Shown here: in pieces, positions 12,319 through 23,205 of the stretch
How positions within the stretch are numbered: the first letter of the stretch is position 1
Layout: every line of letters begins with the position of its first letter
Origin: Epichloe hybrida
Taxonomy: Eukaryota > Ascomycota > Sordariomycetes > Hypocreales > Clavicipitaceae
DNA length: 64,000 bases
Direction of reading: 5' to 3'
NCBI GenBank assembly: GCA_019022495.1
Contig: JAFEKR010000024.1
Span: 186,001-250,000 of the forward strand
Position numbers and translations under genes: made by a program
The notes under the pieces: model-generated
What the model saw: the letters and a program-made list of their open reading frames with translations, nothing else
What the model was told of the DNA's origin: nothing
Database searches by the model: none

Positions 12319-12355
12319 CCCTGCCAACTTAGCAGAGTTTTCGTGGATCACACCC
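12319..12355 (-). repeat. Right terminal inverted repeat of the Harbinger-like element
   Basis: Its reverse complement begins GGGTGTGATCCACGAAAACT, matching the left TIR. A further GTGATCCAC copy lies just inside at 12287-12295 in the opposite sense, which may be a subterminal transposase site. Confidence 0.85.
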
Positions 12356-12358
12356 CGA

Positions 12359-14068
12359 ATGAGCAGCAGTCATGCAGTCGTGCAGTCGTGCAATCACCTC
12401 GTCCATGTCGCTCGTGTCCTTTTTAGTGCCGACTTGTGACGAGGAGCTTTCTTCTTCTTCCCACCTTTCTTTCTTCCTGTGCGCGCCCTGTTGCTCACGC
12501 CCATGCGTCCATGTCCATCAGAGCAAGAGCCGCTCGACGTATTTAGCCAGCTTCGCACAGCGCATCTCATCATCGATTTTGGGAATCCTTGATGGTTGCC
12601 CTGTGGTTCGGCATTTTCTCAGGGGTTCGCTGGCCAGAAACGAGGTATCATGCCCAAAAAAAATGGTCAGTTTCAGTCCAGAGCACAGAGTACCAGAAAT
12701 ACCAGGCACCTGGGTTCATCTCGCAATGTGCCACCACATCACGATGAGCTACTACTACTACTACTACCACTACCTATAGTACCGAGTACTACGCCCTTTT
12801 ATTAGTTCGTACAGGCACTTATAATAAGTGATGGCGACTCCGTCCAGCACGAATGGTGCTGCAGGGTCCATCCCGTCCATCCCGTCCCGTCCAATTGGCG
12901 GTAGAATGAGCCTTTAATAGGGCCAGACCGCCTCTGTGCAGGTATATACATAGGTCCATGTTTGACGTGGCTGTGGGAGAGTGTTGAAGAGGCCAATAAA
13001 GCGCATGCTGTCGCCTTTTCGACCAGCGGCTTCTACTCCGCACAGGCAATCACACTATCAATCGTATGTACACCATGGTTTTCTCAACGCTCAATCACGC
13101 AGACTTTGCTGTCATTTTGTGAGTTCCTTCGTCAACCCCTTGATCTCATCGTGGTCGTTCAAGCCAAGGCCTCTGATTGCTTGTCCCCCCGCCCGTGCGC
13201 GACGCTAACCTAATTGGATGAACCCTGGGGTCCGGCAGTTCCTCGGTAGGGCACTCCTTTTGTTGCATTCTCATCACGTGTTGGTGTTGTCACTTTTGGT
13301 ACTGTCACTTGGTGACGAAGAGATGACAGACAACATTTCAGCCCATGGACGAGAGTTAAGTTCTTAGTATTCTTTTTTCATGTAAGTTCCTTATACCCAA
13401 TCTTTCTTTTTTTTTCATTCATCAATACCATAAAAGGTTTGTCTCGTCTTGCTCGAGGTATTGATGCTGTTTCAGGTAGACTAAGCTGCGATGCCCCGAG
13501 GCTGAGGCTGTCTGTCATGCGTGGTGGCGTCTCCACAACCATTCGACGATTCGCCCAATCGACGTCGCGGGCTCCAGTCTATTGGCCTTGCCTTGCCTTG
13601 CCTTGCGTCTGCTTCCTTTGTCTAATAATCAATATCGTCAACCCTTTTTCTTTCTCTCTCGATTGAAATGGGGATTTCGGGAGAAGCCTTTTCTCGCTTC
13701 TGGTCTTGAATCCTTCATCCAAGCATTTACCTCGTGTGCCTTCTGATTATCGAGCATCGCTTCGTGAGGTTTGGTCGCGGAAGCTCGAACTCGATGAGCT
13801 AGGCAAAAACAGAGCATAGACATCAAAACACAACAACAACAACAACAACGTCGTCGTCGTGCAAGCGTCTCTGCAACGTTTGGACTCACCTAAGTTCGGA
13901 CTGCCGACGCAAACCCCGCTTGAAATGCCTCGATATCTTGACAAATAGTGCTGCTGGATTTTTGTCGCGCGCAACAAGGCATCTATCTCACTTCGCTCTC
14001 ACCAACACACAAAGTGTCATCCGCCCACGACCTGTTTCTCATTCCTTGCGACCACGCCTCATCTCATC
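12359..14068. other. Intergenic region left of HSV2
   Basis: No reading frame here resembles a known protein. The stretch holds a CTA-rich run near 12750-12775, CCTTG repeats at 13586-13606 and an ACA/ACG triplet run at 13828-13860. The right end is presumably the HSV2 promoter and 5' UTR. Confidence 0.55.
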
Positions 14069-15357
14069 ATGAATGTCCGCCCGCCCATAGAGTCGTCGAG
14101 TCCGACTGCCGTGCTTTCCGTCGCATTCAACAGTGATAGTAGCTGCTTTGCGGTTGGCCTGGAGTCAGGAATATGCAGTATGTTACGCTGTCGCCTGCCC
14201 AAGCCAACCATGTAATTCCCTTTAACAAGATGGCGTAGTTTTTCATACAAAGTCATGCTTAATGAAGGCATCAAGAGGTATAACTTGCGGGATGACAGCT
14301 ATGATGCGGCATATTCTCATTAAACTAATATTTGGTCCAGACTTCAATGCCGGCATAGGCCTCGTTCAGATGATGGGCATGACCAACTACCTCGCTCTTG
14401 TCGGGGGTGGCAAATCACCAAAATTTGCCATGAACAAGGTATTTCAAACTGCCATTTAGATTCTCCTAGAATCCTTCGCCTCCAGATCTGACTCGTTACG
14501 TCCAGGCCATCATTTGGGATGACATGAAAGGTAGGATTGCGCTTGAGATATCAGCGCCCAGCTCCATTCGTGGCGTCCAACTCGGCCGTGAACGCGTCGT
14601 TGTTGCTCTCCAAAGCAGTGTTCGCGTGTACTCCTTCTCCAAACCCCCAAACCTACTCCACGTTTACGAAACTGCAGACAACTTTCTCGGCCTGTGTTCA
14701 CAGTCAAACAAGCAGCTCGCGTTTCCCGGCAGAACCCTCGGTCAGATCCAGCTCGTCGAGCTTGTGACGGGCAACGTCAGTATCATTCCTGCGCATTCGT
14801 CGGCCCTGAAAGCTATTCAGCTGAGTACAGATGGAGAGCTGCTCGCGACGGCTAGCGAGACTGGGACTCTCATTCGTGTCTATTCGACCAGCAACTGTGC
14901 CAAGATTGCAGAGCTTCGGAGAGGAATCGACCCGGCGACGATATTCTCCCTCGCCTTCTCTCCCTCAGGGCGCCATGTTGATATTCCCAATTCAAAGCGG
15001 CAATCAATACAGCGTAGTCAACATTTCGGGGCAAACGAGGCCGACTCCGGAAAATGGGGCATCCTCGGCAAGATCCCCCTCATGCCTCGCATGTTCTCAG
15101 ATGTCTACTCATTCACGTCTGCGCCCTTTGAGGCCGGTGACGAAACTATGATTGGGGGAATACCCTTTTCAGAGGGCACCGTACTTGGAACCATGCGCCC
15201 TGCAAAAGGGATAATAGGCTGGACTGGCGAAGACAGTCTTGCTGTCGTGGGGGCTGGTAGAGACGCCAGGTGGGAGAAGTTTGTCCTTGTAGATGGAGAA
15301 AATGGAAAGCGCATCTGTGTGAGGGAGGGATGGAAACGATACCTGGGCAATACGTAA
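14069..15357 (+). CDS. hsv2: PROPPIN phosphoinositide-binding WD40 protein, HSV2/Atg18 family
   Basis: A PI3P/PI(3,5)P2-binding beta-propeller of the autophagy and endosomal PROPPIN family. Exons 14069-14177, 14341-14438 and 14506-15357 give 352 aa. The start ATG opens MNVRPPIESS, and both introns have GTATGT/GTATTT donors and CAG acceptors. The diagnostic lipid-binding motif LRRG lies in AELRRGIDPATIFSLAFSPSG. LRRG rather than FRRG, and the KWGILGKIPLMPRMFSDVYSF segment, point to the Hsv2/SVP1-like-2 branch rather than Atg18 proper. Oddity: after FSPSG the family normally continues with a short strand ending before a DxP stretch. Here about 13 residues appear to be missing and the local frame is shifted, yet the overall frame is closed (around 14969-14990). 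The propeller may therefore lack one strand, or the assembly has a local error. Confidence 0.88.
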
Positions 15358-15570
15358 CATTTAACGACTAGGGGTGGAAGTTTAAAAAAAAAAATTTTTG
15401 GTCATGTTGCATTACCATATTGGGACCATTTTGGGACGATCCTAATTTTTTTCTCACAATTCTACACATGGGTCGAAATTTAGGCGAGGCGCTACTTGTT
15501 CACGATACCAATACTACCAACATCACAACTTTGAAACTCCTTTGACGATGCGTGCGTCATGATGCAAGTA

Positions 15571-16614
15571 TTAGTCTCTGTGATGTCGCGGGGAACGACT
15601 CCGACTTCTTCGTTTCCTGCCATCTTCGCCACTCCAACGTTTCGACCCCGACCCAATAGATCTATCTCGTCCGTGTCTCCTTCTGTCACGGTCACGGTCA
15701 CGGTCTGGATCCCGACCATCATCTCTATCGCGTCCTGTATCCTTGCGCCTCTCTCTATCTTCGTCGTCACCGCGATGTCGTCGTTCTTTTCGTCTTTCGT
15801 CTCGAGAATCATCACCCCTATGACTGCGCGGGTCGCGGTCCCTATGTCTGTCCTTGCTCCGATCTCTGTCCCGATGCCTATGCCGTCTGTCCTTGTCCTG
15901 TGGTGATTCGTTCCTCCTCCGATGCGATCTGTGTCCATGGCCATGTCTGTGAATTTTCTCCTTCTTCTCCGCTTTTCTTCTCGCCTCCTCGACCTCCTTC
16001 TTCTTCTCTTCCACCAGAAATGCCTTCATCGGATCGTCCTCGTCATGATCTCGTATCAAGATGGCGAGCTCTCTCTCTTCTGGCAACACTGGCCGCTGCG
16101 ACACTTCCCCCTGCTCACTTTGCTCATCATCAGGCTTCAGTTTTCCCTCCTTGCGCATCATAGCCTCCCAGCTGACGTCAAACTCGGCAGGGTCCTCATC
16201 GTCCCTCGCCTTGTATCTCGCATGGTCGACACTGATGATCCGTCCTCCAACGTCGGCTCCGCCGAGATTATCGACGGCGAGGTCTGTGCTGCGCTGGTCT
16301 TCGTACTGGAGCCACCCGAAGCCTTTTGATTTACCCGTCTCTTTGTCGCGAGCGAGTTTGAGAAAGGTCGGCTCGCCGAACTGAGAAAAAATGGTTATGA
16401 CGTCGCCTTCGGTCATTTCATAGGGAAGGCCCCCGAAGTAGATGTATGCTGTGTCGCGGTAGTCAACGTGCCATGATCCTTCTGGAGTTCTGAGCAAAAA
16501 ATGTCAGTGGTGGGGTTTTCCATCTCCTGATGGAACAGACGGAGAACAGAATACTTACATTCCATTTTCTATTTCTTTCTTGTTGAGATCTTGGATCGCT
16601 CTGATTTTATTCAT
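15571..16614 (-). CDS. ist3: U2 snRNP / RES-complex RRM protein IST3 (RBMX2, Cwf29)
   Basis: Component of the retention-and-splicing (RES) complex at the activated spliceosome, in the nucleus. Exons 16559-16614 and 15571-16489 give 324 aa. The N-terminus MNKIRAIQDLNKKEIENG and the following SWH...Y-D-AYI block match yeast Ist3 closely. One RRM (about residues 33-111) has RNP2 IYFGGL and RNP1 KGFGWLQY, followed by DQRSTDLAVDNL. The C-terminal half is a long charged R/D/H/S tail ending in an RS-type stretch. It is absent from yeast Ist3 but present in human RBMX2, whose length is similar. The start codon overlaps the stop of the upstream small gene (ATGA at 16611-16614), so the two probably share one mRNA. 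Confidence 0.93.
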
Positions 16615-16911
16615 TTCGAAAACGTAGCCGGCGCCGCCTTGGACAGCGACAGACGTGGATGTTGGGACCAGACAACATCCTCATCTATATCATCGGCGGC
16701 AAAGCTGCGGCCTGGTGGTGGGGCGCTGTTGGATCCTGCGTGTCAGTGTCACAGTGAGTGACACCCCTGGAGCACAGGGCATGAACCAACCTAATTCGCT
16801 GCCTCGGTAGATTTGGCGCGGGTCAATTTCCGGGCCGTCGAGCTCCATGCCCAAGGTTCGTAGGAATCGCAATGTGGTAAGGAGGGAAGGAACGTTTTGT
16901 CGATCGGTCAT
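16611..16911 (-). CDS. Small conserved-looking protein upstream of, and overlapping, IST3
   Basis: Exons 16791-16911 and 16611-16735 (a 55-nt intron with a GTTGGT donor and CAG acceptor) give an 81-aa protein. It begins MTDRQNVPSLLTTLRFLRTL and ends ...KAAPATFSK. Frame closure across the intron lands exactly on a TGA inside the ATGA that also starts IST3. It is acidic in the middle (ADDIDEDVVW) with a helical N-terminus. I do not recognise a domain. The 4-nt overlap, same strand, and absence of room for a separate IST3 promoter argue for a bicistronic transcript with re-initiation. Alternatively it is a long upstream ORF that controls IST3 translation. The complete absence of a gap between the two frames argues against chance. 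Confidence 0.75.
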
Positions 16912-17224
16912 TGGTTGTCACCAAGAACAAAGGACGACTTGGACGAAACCGAGACTGATTGTCGACACGATATCTGCAGCCTGTCAAACCGCAGGCGAAG
17001 ATGCCTCCACTGTAACGCCTGAATCTCCCGGAAAAGAGTCCCCTTCCCCTGACATCACTTACGCGGTTCTTTCGCCCACCGACACGCTAGAACGAGCTTA
17101 TCGAGCGAGCCACACGCGTTTCAACCCACCACATCAGCTTCTTATGATCTGGGCTCGAGAGTTTTCTCGGAGCTTGCTTGGGAGAATCGCACGAAACAGA
17201 ATACTGTGAACCCGTACCGCTGCC
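16912..17224. promoter_or_regulatory. Divergent promoter between the IST3 unit and dynein LIC
   Basis: A 313-bp interval between two divergent start codons; it must hold both core promoters. No clear TATA box or repeat was seen. Confidence 0.6.
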
Positions 17225-19245
17225 ATGGCGAGCAGAAACGAAAGGGTGTCGACGTACACCTCTGGCTCAGGTGAAACCGAAGGTCGGAACGGCGAACAGA
17301 AGAGAAATCTGTGGGCGTCCATGCTGGAGTCGGTCGCCAGCGGAAAACGTCTTCCACAAAAGAATCTGCTCGTGCTAGGTAAATGGGCCCCTGCCCTTTC
17401 TCTTTCAAAGCAATCGCATTCTCGAAATGCTAATGTCGGAAAACCAAAAGGCGGTACCCCTGAGACGCAACGAGAATTCATCGAGTCACTATCCAGCTCA
17501 GAAGGAAGACGCACCTTTGACCGACAGAAAACCCCACCCGTCGCGAACAACTTTGCTCTAGGCTATACATACTACGATGTGTTGGACGCCGACCAAGATG
17601 GTGCGTATTGAGCCGCTGCGGGAGTGTCGTGCACCAGGTTCAGGCGGATCTAACATGCGCCTAGATACACTGGCACGAGTATCGCTTTACTCACTATCAC
17701 AGCCGTCAAATGAATTCGCTTCACTCGTGTCGCCGCTGCTCAACGCTGAGACCGTTCCCCACTCAGCCATTGTGATCCTGCTGGACTGGTCGCAGCCGCA
17801 TCAGTGGCTTCGCCAGGTCTGGAAATGGATCCAGGTCTTGGAGGAGGTCATGGGCAGAGTGGACGCCGAGTCACGAAACGAGATGGAAGAGATCATGGCA
17901 TCATGGAAAGAGCGCGGTCGTGGAGGCGCCGCCATCAACTTGGATGGCACGCCGACAGCCGCGGGAACAAGCGGCGACGGCGACGGCCTCTTGCCCTTGG
18001 GACCAGGAGAATGGTCTGAACCCTTGGGACTGCCGCTTTGTGTGGTCTGTCAGAATGTAAGTTTTTTTCGCCTCCAAAAGACAAATTTCATCTCGGGACC
18101 ACCAAGGTGACAATGTTTTCAGGCGCAAAAAATGGAATTTCTCGAAAAGAACAAAGGCTGGAGAGAACCTGACTTTGATACCGTTTTACAATATCTCCGA
18201 ACAATACTCCTTCGACGTATGTCGCTCAAACTGTTCAAAGCCCCCAACACCGACATGTTGAAACTCAAAGACGGCTAACTTGTCACCCGCAGACGGCGCC
18301 TCTCTCATCTACACCTCCCAAAACACACCCTCTCAGCTACCTCTCCTCATACACTCTACTCTCGGAATCACCTCACTGCTAAAACGCCAACCTCTCAAGC
18401 ACAACGTCATTGACCGTGACAAGATCGTTGTCGCGCCCAACTGGGACTCATGGGGTAAGATCCGCATCCTCGGCGGCACCTTTGACGCCGAGCTCGTCTC
18501 CAAAGGCTGGGAGGAAGACATCAAGCTTCCGCCGGGATCCAACCCAGGCGCAGCCGAGGACGTCGCGCCTACCGACGAAGACGCGGATGCGCCTCCAACA
18601 ACGCCCGTGCATCATAGCCCTAGCGCCATCACCCAGTACGAAGAATGGTGTCGTGACCCCAACAGCGGTGGCTTGGCCGTCGTGGAAAGCGCCATGAACG
18701 ACGGCAAGACGGTGGGCGTGAACAGTGAAAACCCCCAGGATTTTTTCGAGAGACAGCTCAAGATCCTCGAGGCGTTCAAGGCCAAAGCCCCCGAGAAGGG
18801 TTCCGCCAACGGCGACCATCTTTCCTCCTCACGGCGGGTCGATTTCCCCGAAGAGAAGAGCGTAAATGATCACATTGGACCAGTCCAGTTCAACATGGGT
18901 GGCATACAAGTCGATGCCGATGACATGCTGCAGCGTCTAAAGGTAAAATCGATCGCGCCATTCTTTTCAACCTCGCATCACAGCAAGCGTACCTACTTCA
19001 CAGCCCACCAGGAGAAGAAGGGGGAAAAAAGAAGTCTTGAATTTCACCACATTTTCACTAACACGCTGTCGCAGGACCGAAATGCACACGTCTCCTCCCC
19101 AGATGAAGACTACCAACTTGATGATGAGGATGCAGGCCCACCAAGCAACATGGCCACCACAAATTTCGACAACGAGCAGCTGCAGAGCTTCTTTAGCAAC
19201 TTGATGAATAGGACGGCCGGAGCGGCGGATAGCCCGAGGTCATAG
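17225..19245 (+). CDS. Cytoplasmic dynein light intermediate chain
   Basis: Dynein-1 subunit that binds the heavy-chain tail and links the motor to cargo adaptors. Six exons (17225-17378, 17451-17600, 17665-18056, 18123-18216, 18293-18942, 19075-19245) give 536 aa with closed frames. The N-terminal Ras-like fold begins around NLWASMLESVASGKRLPQKN and runs to a VLGGTPETQREF segment, where the P-loop is degenerate, as in fungal LICs. Further family blocks are NNFALGYTYYDVLDADQDD, IVILLDWSQPHQWLRQVW and DFDTVLQYLRTILLRHGASLIYTS. The C-terminus (DFFERQLKILEAF, then a DNEQLQSFFSNLMNR helix) matches the adaptor-binding region. Intron 1 (72 nt) is in frame and lacks a stop, so retention would add 24 residues. 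Confidence 0.93.
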
Positions 19246-19583
19246 CGAAGCACGTCTTGACTGGAAGACATTTTTTTTTTTGACGAGGAAGCGGGGGAGA
19301 TTCCGATGATAGGCAGTCCTTGTTGTAAAATAGATACCCATTATTGAGGAAGTGGTGAGATGTATAAGAAAAAAAACAAAGGGACAGAATTCAATGGACC
19401 GGAATGTCTTGTGCTTTTGCTTGCTTTGCATCGCAGCACGGCACGGCACGGTACGGCACGGTACGACATGGCACACACAACGAGGGGTGAATTGAGGAAC
19501 AGAATTAATAATAGTGCTGATAACGCGAATGACCAGGACATGCCCCAGCCATCAGAAACCAGGACGGACAGGACTGGCAAAGA
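19246..19583. other. Convergent 3' flank between dynein LIC and the DUF255 gene
   Basis: Both neighbours end here, so it should hold two polyadenylation regions. A short GGCACGGTAC-type repeat lies at about 19435-19470. No gene was seen. Confidence 0.6.
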
Positions 19584-21927
19584 CTACGCCTTTTCCCGCT
19601 TCCGCCTGTACTGCACGTCGGCCACAGGCCCGCTGAAGCCCAACCGTGCCGTGACCACGGCCCCCAACAGGCCGGGGAACAGCCACGGATGCTGCAGCAT
19701 TTCTGCCTCGAAAGCGTTCACCGTCCCCCTGGCCAGGGCAGAGTAGGTCTCGTCATCGAGCAAAGCGCCCAGACGGAAGAGATTGGACGCGGCGACGGCG
19801 TTGACGGACGGGAGCGACGTGTCCATGCCGTCTTTGAGGCGGAGAATGGTGTGCGGTGATGTAGATGATGTGGAGAAGAAAGCGCCGGCTTGGGGGTCGT
19901 GGAAGAGTGTATTCTGGGTTTCTGGTGCGCGGCGTGGTTAAGTCGTGTGCGGATTGTGTAAGAAGAAGAAGAAACAAAAGAACAAAAACTTACTTTGGAG
20001 GACATCCGCAAACTCAAGGAGAGATTCGTCTCCGGTCGCGGTGAAGAGGTCCAAGAGACCGTTGATGAGGTATGCGTAATCGTCGGCGAAGCCTTCAGTG
20101 CCGCGACCGTCTTGCCATATTCTGTACAGGACTTTGGATGATGCATCCCAGAGGTTCGTCTGGATAAAGTTGGCGGCGGACCGGGCGGCGGTGAGGTACT
20201 TCTGGCTGAGGGTGGTGGCAACGCTCTTGAGGGCAATGGACGCCCGAGCGAGGGATGAGATGACGAGACCGTTCCAGGCTGTAATGACCTTGTCGTCGAG
20301 CTCGGGACGCGTTCGCTCCTTGTCTCGCCGGGCTTTGAGCTCCTGTCTGGCTGTCTGGATGTACCGCTGCACTGTCGCCAGGGGTAAGTTGAACTGTTTG
20401 CTCAGCTCGTGGGGGGTCTTCACAATGCGCAGTATGTTCTGGTTGAAGAAGTCGTCATTTGCGTCGTGATCTTCATCGACGTTGCCGTCTTCTTGGACGT
20501 CCCAGTGAGCAGCGGCAACTTGGCTGATTTGCTTGTCTTGGCCTGACGCATCTACTACCGAGTCGAACTCGCGCCTCGTCCATAGGTAGTATGCGCCCTC
20601 TTTCATTTCCTTGTCTCCTCGCCTCATGAACGAGTCCGCAGCCTCGCTAGACGCCAGCCCGCCGCTGGGCAAAGCGATGGGTGCAGAGCTGAGATATTCG
20701 GCCAGCTCGATCAGCGTATCGAAAAACTCGCTTTCGACTTTCTCGCCGGCAAGGCGCCAAGCGTCGAGATAGAGGGTCAACAATAGAGCATTGTCAACAA
20801 CGAGCGTTTCGAAGTTGGGGATACTCCAATCTGGCGTTACGGAGCAGCGAGAAAAGCCAGTAGCTCCAATGTGGTCATGCAGCGCACCATCTCGGATTCT
20901 GCGCAGTGTGTCTACAGCCATATCGCTAGCATGCCTGCACTCGGCCTCTCCGACTACGTCCTGCACGGCTGATGGGGCAGCTCTGAGCTGGAGCAGAAAG
21001 GCCAGTTTGGGAGGAGTCAGAAACTTGGGCGCGAGACCAAATCCACCATAGACAGGGTCAAAGGTCCCCGCGACATGGGTGTAGGCTTCCTCCAGTTGGT
21101 CCAGGTCAAGTTCACTTGACACCTGCGTGTCCTTGTCCTGAGCCGCCTGCGCCAGAAGCTCAGGAACGGTGGGAATCGCCCAGCTGGGTGTTGCAATCGG
21201 GAGCGGGCCGCAGATTCCTCGAGTTCCCAATGTGCCTTCAGCGGCGAATTCTCGCAACTGGCCTAAATCTTCCGATGCCTCTTTGCGACACCGTGCTTCT
21301 TGATCTCGCCAGATATCTCGAACCTTTCTGAAGATTGTCAGAGAGTCCGGCGTTTCGTCCTCGTGCTCGGCAACGGCTCGACGAGAGGTGCCCGGTCCAG
21401 GCCAGTAAGTGCCTCCGAATACCGGCTCCAGGTCGGGAGTGACAAAAACGTTTAGCGGCCAGCCTCCCACATTGCTCACTGCTTGTACGTAGTTCATGTA
21501 AATAGTGTCGATGTCGGGTCGTTCTTCTCGATCCACAATTATGGGAACAAAGGATTCGTTCAAGACGCTCGCGCATTCCGCATTGGAGAATGACTCTTGA
21601 GCCATGAGCCGACAGACTATGGCCGATTAGCTGGTATCGTCTTGGCGATGTTGTCAGGTCAGGCCGAAACGTACAATGGCACGCCTTGTACCCGACATGC
21701 AGGAAAATGAGCTTATTTTCCCGCTTCGCCCGTTCGATCGAGTCCGAGTCTAGAGTCTGCCATCTTACTAAGCTGTGCAACCCGCTTCGTACAAAAGGAC
21801 TCTTGCTCGAGGCAGTTCTGTTTTCTAACGGCGTTGGTTGAGCAGTCGCTCCCGGGTCCGTGACTGATACAACAGCTCCCATTGCTCCTCTTGCCGCAGC
21901 CGATGCGGTAAGTTCTGATACAAGCAT
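19584..21927 (-). CDS. DUF255 / SPATA20-type thioredoxin-domain protein
   Basis: Large protein with an N-terminal thioredoxin-like DUF255 domain followed by an (alpha/alpha)6 six-hairpin glycosidase-like domain; the family (bacterial YyaL, human SPATA20) has no firmly assigned reaction. Exons 21675-21927, 19994-21616 and 19584-19921 give 737 aa. The domain opens with SKSPFVRSGLHSLVRWQ and RENKLIFLHVGYKACHFC, so the redox site reads Cys-His-Phe-Cys where bacterial members have CHWC. It continues FVPIIVDREERPDID and NVGGWPLNVFVTPDLEPVFGG. The C-terminal part has WNGLVISSLARA and FADDYAYLINGLLDLFTAT. Start chosen at MLVSELTA; an in-frame ATG at MGAVVSVTD 15 codons later is possible, and the leader could be a targeting sequence. 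Confidence 0.88.
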
Positions 21928-23205
21928 CGTAGAAAGAAGAGGCGATGAAAAGTTAGAAAGCAAGAACAGGGCAATGGTTGTTACTATCGAACGGCCCGCG
22001 ACTAGCCAAATGCGACGAGGGCGGCGGGCGGGCGGGGCTGGTCCGAGGTGGGACGATCGTCGATAAAGACGTTGGAGACTACATGTACATAAGTTTGGGG
22101 CGGGGTCGAGCGAGAAGTCGTTTGTTTGGTCGACAATGGTGGGGAGGGTTCTTTCAACAAAGCAGGGACTGGACCTTTTCTGGCGTCGTGTTAAGAGTCG
22201 GTCGCCCAGGTAATAACGATGTTCTAGTTGAGTTGTACAGATTCCCGGACGAGGGCACGCGACGCTTCGCGATTGGATTATCAAAGAGGCATGTCTGGCG
22301 GCGGCCACGGTGTCGGGTTCGGGTGGTGATGACACAGCCGCGAACTTCAGAAGGGACGTGAGAGAAAGAAGTGGATGAGCTATGTAACGTTGCACGGGAT
22401 ATCAGGGGTATATAAGTTTAAATATGTCCATGTTTTTCGGAGTTGGACCTTCCAAACGAACTAATTTCTTGCCTTTTACCAGAGATTACCGTGGAATGGC
22501 CAAAAATACTCCGATGCAAAAATCTTTGGAACGCTCAGAGTTCGACTCCCGTCGATGTCTGTCTTTTTTGTTTCTTAAAACATCGCGCGTGTGAAAGCGC
22601 AATGTATCGTAGCCAATGCAGTAATTACAGTAGCAAAACGACGACACTTTTGTAAATTAGCGCCAACGTCGTCACATTATCTGTCATCCGTTTTGCTTTG
22701 CGCTCAACTCTAGCAATTCACCCACCCGCCGTGCGTTTTGGATGCCGCCTCGATCATCTAGCTTCTTCCTATCGAAATGCAACGTCGACACTTTAAAATT
22801 CAAGGCCAGCACTAGCTGCCGAGAATAGAGCATGAATCCATACATTGCTAGGAAAGAGACTGGTTAACAACGACTGCCTCCCTCCCTTCCAGAGAAGAAC
22901 CACTCGGGGCGACGCCCGGATCATGACGGATGGGCATCGCTTACGGGAATGGAACAAGCTGGTTTAAGTAGATTATCCCGCGTCATCTCCATGTAAAACA
23001 GGGAGCAAAGGATGAGTCGAAACACGGCATTGCCCATGTTGATGTGGCAGGGTCGAAGGGGTTGCCCGCCGGATGACTCACCAGTGTGCAAGGCAGAACG
23101 CACCTATAAATGAGGCCGTGGGAAATGCACACTCTTGGCTGGCTCTCAGCCAGCCAGTCAGTCACTCGACCACATCGAACCCTCACAGAAATCGTCGTCA
23201 CCCCG
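21928..23205. other. Intergenic region between the divergent DUF255 and cyclase genes
   Basis: Nearly 1.3 kb without a supportable gene. A pol III B-box-like string followed by a T-run lies at about 22538-22567, but it does not fold as a tRNA. Promoters of both neighbours should lie at the ends. Confidence 0.5.

Larger units (their letters stand above)
2911..12355 (+). mobile_element. RIP-mutated PIF/Harbinger-like DNA transposon, split by a copia element
   Basis: Two 37-bp inverted repeats (2911-2947 and 12319-12355, 33 of 37 identical) face each other and closely frame the AT-rich block. They are flanked by a possible 3-bp duplication CGA (2908-2910 and 12356-12358), the target-duplication length of PIF/Harbinger elements. 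Without the internal copia insertion the element is about 3.06 kb. A RIP-riddled + strand frame between about 3440 and 4330 retains the layout of a HARBI1-like DDE nuclease. Many TAG/TAA codons interrupt it, so it is dead. The superfamily call rests on decayed protein similarity read by eye; the TIR pair is directly visible. Confidence 0.8.

Noticed and set aside
12372..12779. + strand open frame of 135 codons right of the transposon island
   Set aside because: No domain; it ends in a Tyr run from a CTA/TAC repeat.
21238..22395. Long minus frame (385 codons) spanning the DUF255 start
   Set aside because: Only its middle part (exon 1, 21675-21927) is real; the rest runs through the intron in the wrong frame and through the upstream region.
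22520..22567. GAGTTCGACTCCCG followed by a T-run, like a B box plus pol III terminator
   Set aside because: No T-stem, acceptor or anticodon arm can be folded around it; at most a degraded tRNA fragment.
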